Positions 3,948 through 6,701 of a stretch of DNA of 6,701 bases are shown here, piece after piece. The translations under genes and the position numbers were made by a program. The number at the start of each line of letters is the position of its first letter. The stretch's first letter is position 1. The notes beneath the pieces are model-generated. The model did not search any database, had not been told where the DNA came from, and saw only the letters and a list, made by a program, of their open reading frames with translations. Origin of the DNA: Candidatus Gastranaerophilales bacterium (GTDB lineage Bacteria > Cyanobacteriota > Vampirovibrionia > Gastranaerophilales > Gastranaerophilaceae). The stretch is from NCBI GenBank assembly GCA_944323585.1, contig CALUTA010000080.1, positions 1 through 6,701 of the forward strand. The letters are read 5' to 3'.

Positions 3948-6701
3948 TTACTTTCTTCCGACTTTAATTACTGTCTTCTTCAATTCCGGAACAGGGCCGT
4001 TCAATGATTTCTTTTGCGTTTTGCCAAGCATAAATCTCAGACCTAACTGCAAGCCGACACCGTTTCTGCCGCCGTTTGTGAAGTAAGTCTGGAAGAAGCC
4101 GGTGAATCTTTCACCCCAGGATTTTCTGACACCTACACCATATTTTACAAACGGTTTTACGCTCAATTCGGGAAGTGAAACATAGTTTGCCTGGAATTGA
4201 GTTTTGTCCATAATATTCCAAACCATACTTACACTTGCGTATGGCTGCCAGCCGTTTTTCAGGTTTCCGATAAGTTTAATACCCGGCTCAATTTGTATTG
4301 CATGCAACGGGTCAGATTCTATGCCGACACCTTGAGCGTCTCTGTAGTTGAATGTATTTACGTAAGAATATGAAATCAGGAAGTTTGGCTGAATAATGAA
4401 TTTACCTTTAGCCAGTTCCCAGTTGTAACCGGATTTTGAAGCAACACCGCTCATAAGAAGGGTGAAATTGTCCTGACCGAACATAGTGCTTGCTTCACCG
4501 CTGTTAGCCCCGACGTTTGCAGTCAAGCCGGTGAAGAAATTACCTTTATAAGCCATACCGATAGCACCTAAAGTACCGCCGTTCTGGTAAATTCCGACTC
4601 CGTCATAGGCCTGATGAGAGCCGTTGTAACCGCCATATACACCCCAGATTCCATCCCATCCGTGGCCAAGATCATACATCTCGGATTCTGCACCGAAGAA
4701 TGAACCGTATGCTACGTTTGAAACGGTCGGGCCGCCTTTAAGGTCAACTTTTTCAAAAGTTGCATATGGTCTGAACCATCCTGCTTTATTTTCATACTGG
4801 GTAATTGTAGGATCAAATACAATGTTTGAATCTGCTGATGCTGCAGCATATTTATTTCTCATTTTCATAGCCTGACGCTGTTCTTGAGTCATCAGCATAT
4901 ACATATCCATATTACGGAATGCTTCATCATAAGAATTCAACTGGGTCAGATATCCGCCGAGCTGCGCCGCAACTGCACCTGCAAACACACCGGGGTTATA
5001 TGAATTATAACCGCCGCCGCCGACTCTGTTGAAGTTCAACAATGCAGTATCCGGATCATATTTTGCACTGTATTTGTATATAGGAGAATAAACAATTTCG
5101 CCTCCAGTGTATTGAATTGCTCCTGCCAGAGCTGTGCTGACAGTATCATTCATTCCAGAACCAAGAGGAGATATACTGAATGATGTTTTATCCGTTGGTG
5201 ATGAAAGAAGAATATTTGAAATATTGATACTATGACCGCCATTGTTTGTGAATGAGTTTGCGGTAATTGTATCAAGTTTCATGTCTGCAAAACTTCCGTC
5301 AAGCATCAAATTCAAATCAGAATTCAGAATGAGATTTCCGAGATTTGTATTTTGAATGGTATCATTTTGAAGATTAATAGAACCGCCGTTTGCACTCAGG
5401 GTTGCGCTTGAAATGTCTGCACTCTGCGCAAATGACAGAATTCCGTTATTGAGATTTATATTGTTGCCTGTGATTGAACTTGCGAGCGTCATATTGCTTG
5501 AGAGGTTCAAATCACCTGAGCCTGTAATTGCATTGGCGATTGTTCCGCCGGTAATATTATAGACACCGTTGTTCAGAATATTATTTTTGATATTGTCTGC
5601 GCTTGAAGTCAATTCACCGGATTGGGTAATCTCAACATCCTGTTCTATAGTTCCGTTGTTTTGGACGCTTCCTGAGATATTTGTAGTACCTGAACCGTTG
5701 ATTGTACCGTTGTTTTGCATATTCTGGCCGGCAAGATTAAGTTCTCCGGCATTTGCAATTGTTGAATCGGTGTTGTTTAGAGTGTTTGTAACTTCAAGAG
5801 TTCCGTTGTTTGTGATGGTTGAACCTGATGCAACATTAACTGTTCCCTGAGAAACACTGCTGTTGTTTGTCCAGTTGCCCTGCGCATTCAACGTTCCGTT
5901 TCCGGTGATTGTGTTGGAGTTAGCGGTACCGGCGCCGTAGTTCATTATACCTTCGTTGCTGATGGATGCGGTTACATTACCAGCACCATCTAGTGTTGCA
6001 CCTGCTGAAATGTTCAGTTGATTTTGAACAATCGTATTAACGGCATTTGTAATTCCGCTTGTGATATTAGTTGTTCCCTGACCGGTAATTCCGCCTTCAA
6101 TGACGGTATTCCCCGCAAGATTCAAGGTGCCGTTGTTGTCAACGTCAACTCCGTTTCCGTCAAACGTAATATTTGAAAGGTTAAGATTTCCTCCTGCATT
6201 GTTTGTAATTGCAGTATCATTATTTGCAAAAGTTGAATCTGAAACATCTGCTGTTCCGCTGTTTGTCAGGGCTGTCTGGTTGCCGGTAAATATTGAACCT
6301 GAAACATCCAGTTCTCCGCCTGCGTTGTTTGTCAGAGCATTCTGGTTATTTTCAAATTGTGTGCCGGAAACGTTTAGAGTTCCATTGTTTATGAATGCGG
6401 CATCAAAGCCTGTGACTGTTCCGTTATTACCAGTAACATTCAAAGTATAGCCGCCTGCAACAGTAATACCGTCACCGCTTGTCTGCCCGGAAGAAGAAAG
6501 TGTATGACCGTTGAGATTTAAGTTCAGACCGCCTTCAGGAATATTCGTTGCGTCTGTTCTGTTTGTTGTACCGATTGAAGGAGGTGTTGATTCATCTCTT
6601 GTCATTGAATATGTGTAAATATTTTCTGTTCCGTTTGTGCCCTGAATAAAGTCTGCAAGATCTGCGGTTGTTTTATTAATATTAACTTTAACAGCGCCGT
6701 T
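3948..6701 (-). CDS. Autotransporter (type Va) beta-helical surface protein, 5' end outside window
   Basis: Outer-membrane protein whose C-terminal barrel carries a surface-exposed passenger, likely an adhesin; no enzymatic domain is seen. The frame is open to base 6701 with no stop, and the first internal Met (6605) is followed by mature passenger sequence rather than a signal peptide, so the gene begins beyond the right edge; 917 residues are visible. Numbering from that Met: residues ~25-470 are Asn/Gly/Thr/Ser-rich right-handed beta-helix-like repeats (NNGTLNVSG type), with a regular tandem block at 73-168; 525-600 form a linker with four glycines (529-532) and a Met-rich, charged helical stretch (556-590); 607-860 is the beta-barrel, beginning AGWFRPYATFE. 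The final strand QLGLRFML (853-860) fits the BAM beta-signal (polar-x-G-x-x-hydrophobic-x-hydrophobic). A 25-residue basic tail follows. No cysteine occurs in the visible protein, as usual for autotransporters. It converges on the acyltransferase gene and shares its terminator. Confidence 0.88.
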   Translation of the reverse strand, partial: NGAVKVNINKTTADLADFIQGTNGTENIYTYSMTRDESTPPSIGTTNRTDATNIPEGGLNLNLNGHTLSSSGQTSGDGITVAGGYTLNVTGNNGTVTGFDAAFINNGTLNVSGTQFENNQNALTNNAGGELDVSGSIFTGNQTALTNSGTADVSDSTFANNDTAITNNAGGNLNLSNITFDGNGVDVDNNGTLNLAGNTVIEGGITGQGTTNITSGITNAVNTIVQNQLNISAGATLDGAGNVTASISNEGIMNYGAGTANSNTITGNGTLNAQGNWTNNSSVSQGTVNVASGSTITNNGTLEVTNTLNNTDSTIANAGELNLAGQNMQNNGTINGSGTTNISGSVQNNGTIEQDVEITQSGELTSSADNIKNNILNNGVYNITGGTIANAITGSGDLNLSSNMTLASSITGNNINLNNGILSFAQSADISSATLSANGGSINLQNDTIQNTNLGNLILNSDLNLMLDGSFADMKLDTITANSFTNNGGHSINISNILLSSPTDKTSFSISPLGSGMNDTVSTALAGAIQYTGGEIVYSPIYKYSAKYDPDTALLNFNRVGGGGYNSYNPGVFAGAVAAQLGGYLTQLNSYDEAFRNMDMYMLMTQEQRQAMKMRNKYAAASADSNIVFDPTITQYENKAGWFRPYATFEKVDLKGGPTVSNVAYGSFFGAESEMYDLGHGWDGIWGVYGGYNGSHQAYDGVGIYQNGGTLGAIGMAYKGNFFTGLTANVGANSGEASTMFGQDNFTLLMSGVASKSGYNWELAKGKFIIQPNFLISYSYVNTFNYRDAQGVGIESDPLHAIQIEPGIKLIGNLKNGWQPYASVSMVWNIMDKTQFQANYVSLPELSVKPFVKYGVGVRKSWGERFTGFFQTYFTNGGRNGVGLQLGLRFMLGKTQKKSLNGPVPELKKTVIKVGRK
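6102..6389 (-). repeat. Tandem passenger repeats with alternating 20/22-residue period
   Basis: Four full repeats and one partial repeat start at 6389, 6329, 6263, 6203 and 6137 (minus strand), of 20, 22, 20 and 22 residues plus about 12. The pattern is N-N-(A-G)-G-x-L-x-V-S-x-S-x-F-x-x-N-x-x-A-L/I-T; the longer units carry NNAGG where the shorter ones carry NNG or NSG. Each unit fits one turn of a parallel beta-helix with a conserved Phe in the core and Asn ladders at the turns. The alternation suggests a 42-residue (126-nt) duplication, R1+R2 and R3+R4. Confidence 0.75.

Noticed and set aside
5011..5022. CCG x4 run as a possible phase-variation tract
   Set aside because: Only four trinucleotide units, encoding glycines of the linker; in-frame changes would not switch expression and the tract is too short to slip readily.
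6102..6389. Possible CRISPR-like array because of regularly spaced similar segments
   Set aside because: Repeats are degenerate, in frame, and encode beta-helix turns; there are no identical direct repeats with unique spacers.
5569..6450. Plus-strand open frames opposite the autotransporter passenger (93 and 116 codons)
   Set aside because: Their Phe/Val/Pro-rich products are what antisense reading of Asn/Gly/Thr-rich repeats gives; no independent evidence of coding.
6603..6605. ATG as the true start of the autotransporter
   Set aside because: No signal peptide follows it and the reading frame continues without a stop for 32 codons to the right edge with similar composition.

Overview
The window is AT-rich DNA from a Gram-negative (two-membrane) bacterium. 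The outer-membrane autotransporter barrel, the LpxL-type acyltransferase and the RND/MMPL-type exporter all require or strongly imply an outer membrane. AGA-rich arginine use, the low GC and the style of the barrel protein would fit a gut Gastranaerophilales/Vampirovibrionia-like lineage, but this is a guess from pattern memory; the sequence contains no marker gene that settles taxonomy.

Left part (1-3908): the 3' half of an MMPL-family exporter (+), a small Sfp-type 4'-phosphopantetheinyl transferase (-) whose 3' end runs 193 nt into the exporter gene, a class I O-methyltransferase-like protein (+) and an LpxL/HtrB-like acyltransferase (+). Exporter, PPTase, methyltransferase and lipid-A-type acyltransferase are a characteristic accessory set of aryl polyene (APE)/flexirubin-like polyene lipid gene clusters. 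The ketosynthase, ketoreductase, dehydratase and ACP genes of such a cluster are not in this window and would be expected to its left. In this reading the PPTase activates the ACPs, the methyltransferase modifies the aryl head group, the acyltransferase couples the polyene chain to a lipid anchor, and the MMPL protein moves the product toward the outer membrane.

PPTase and methyltransferase are divergent with only 14 nt between their ATGs. Overlapping -10-like hexamers on the two strands each place the predicted +1 on the A of the corresponding ATG, which suggests a compact bidirectional promoter making two leaderless mRNAs. Methyltransferase and acyltransferase are coupled by a TAATG junction. 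A hairpin at 3915-3943 closes this operon and probably also ends the converging gene to the right.

Right part (3948-6701): the 3' portion of a large type V autotransporter (-), entering from beyond the right edge. It has an Asn/Gly/Thr/Ser-rich beta-helical passenger with short tandem repeats, a linker, a C-terminal beta-barrel with a recognisable final beta-strand, and an unusual 25-residue basic tail after that strand. Its function is probably unrelated to the polyene locus.

There is no gene-free stretch longer than 39 nt. I see no RNA gene, mobile element, CRISPR array or origin.
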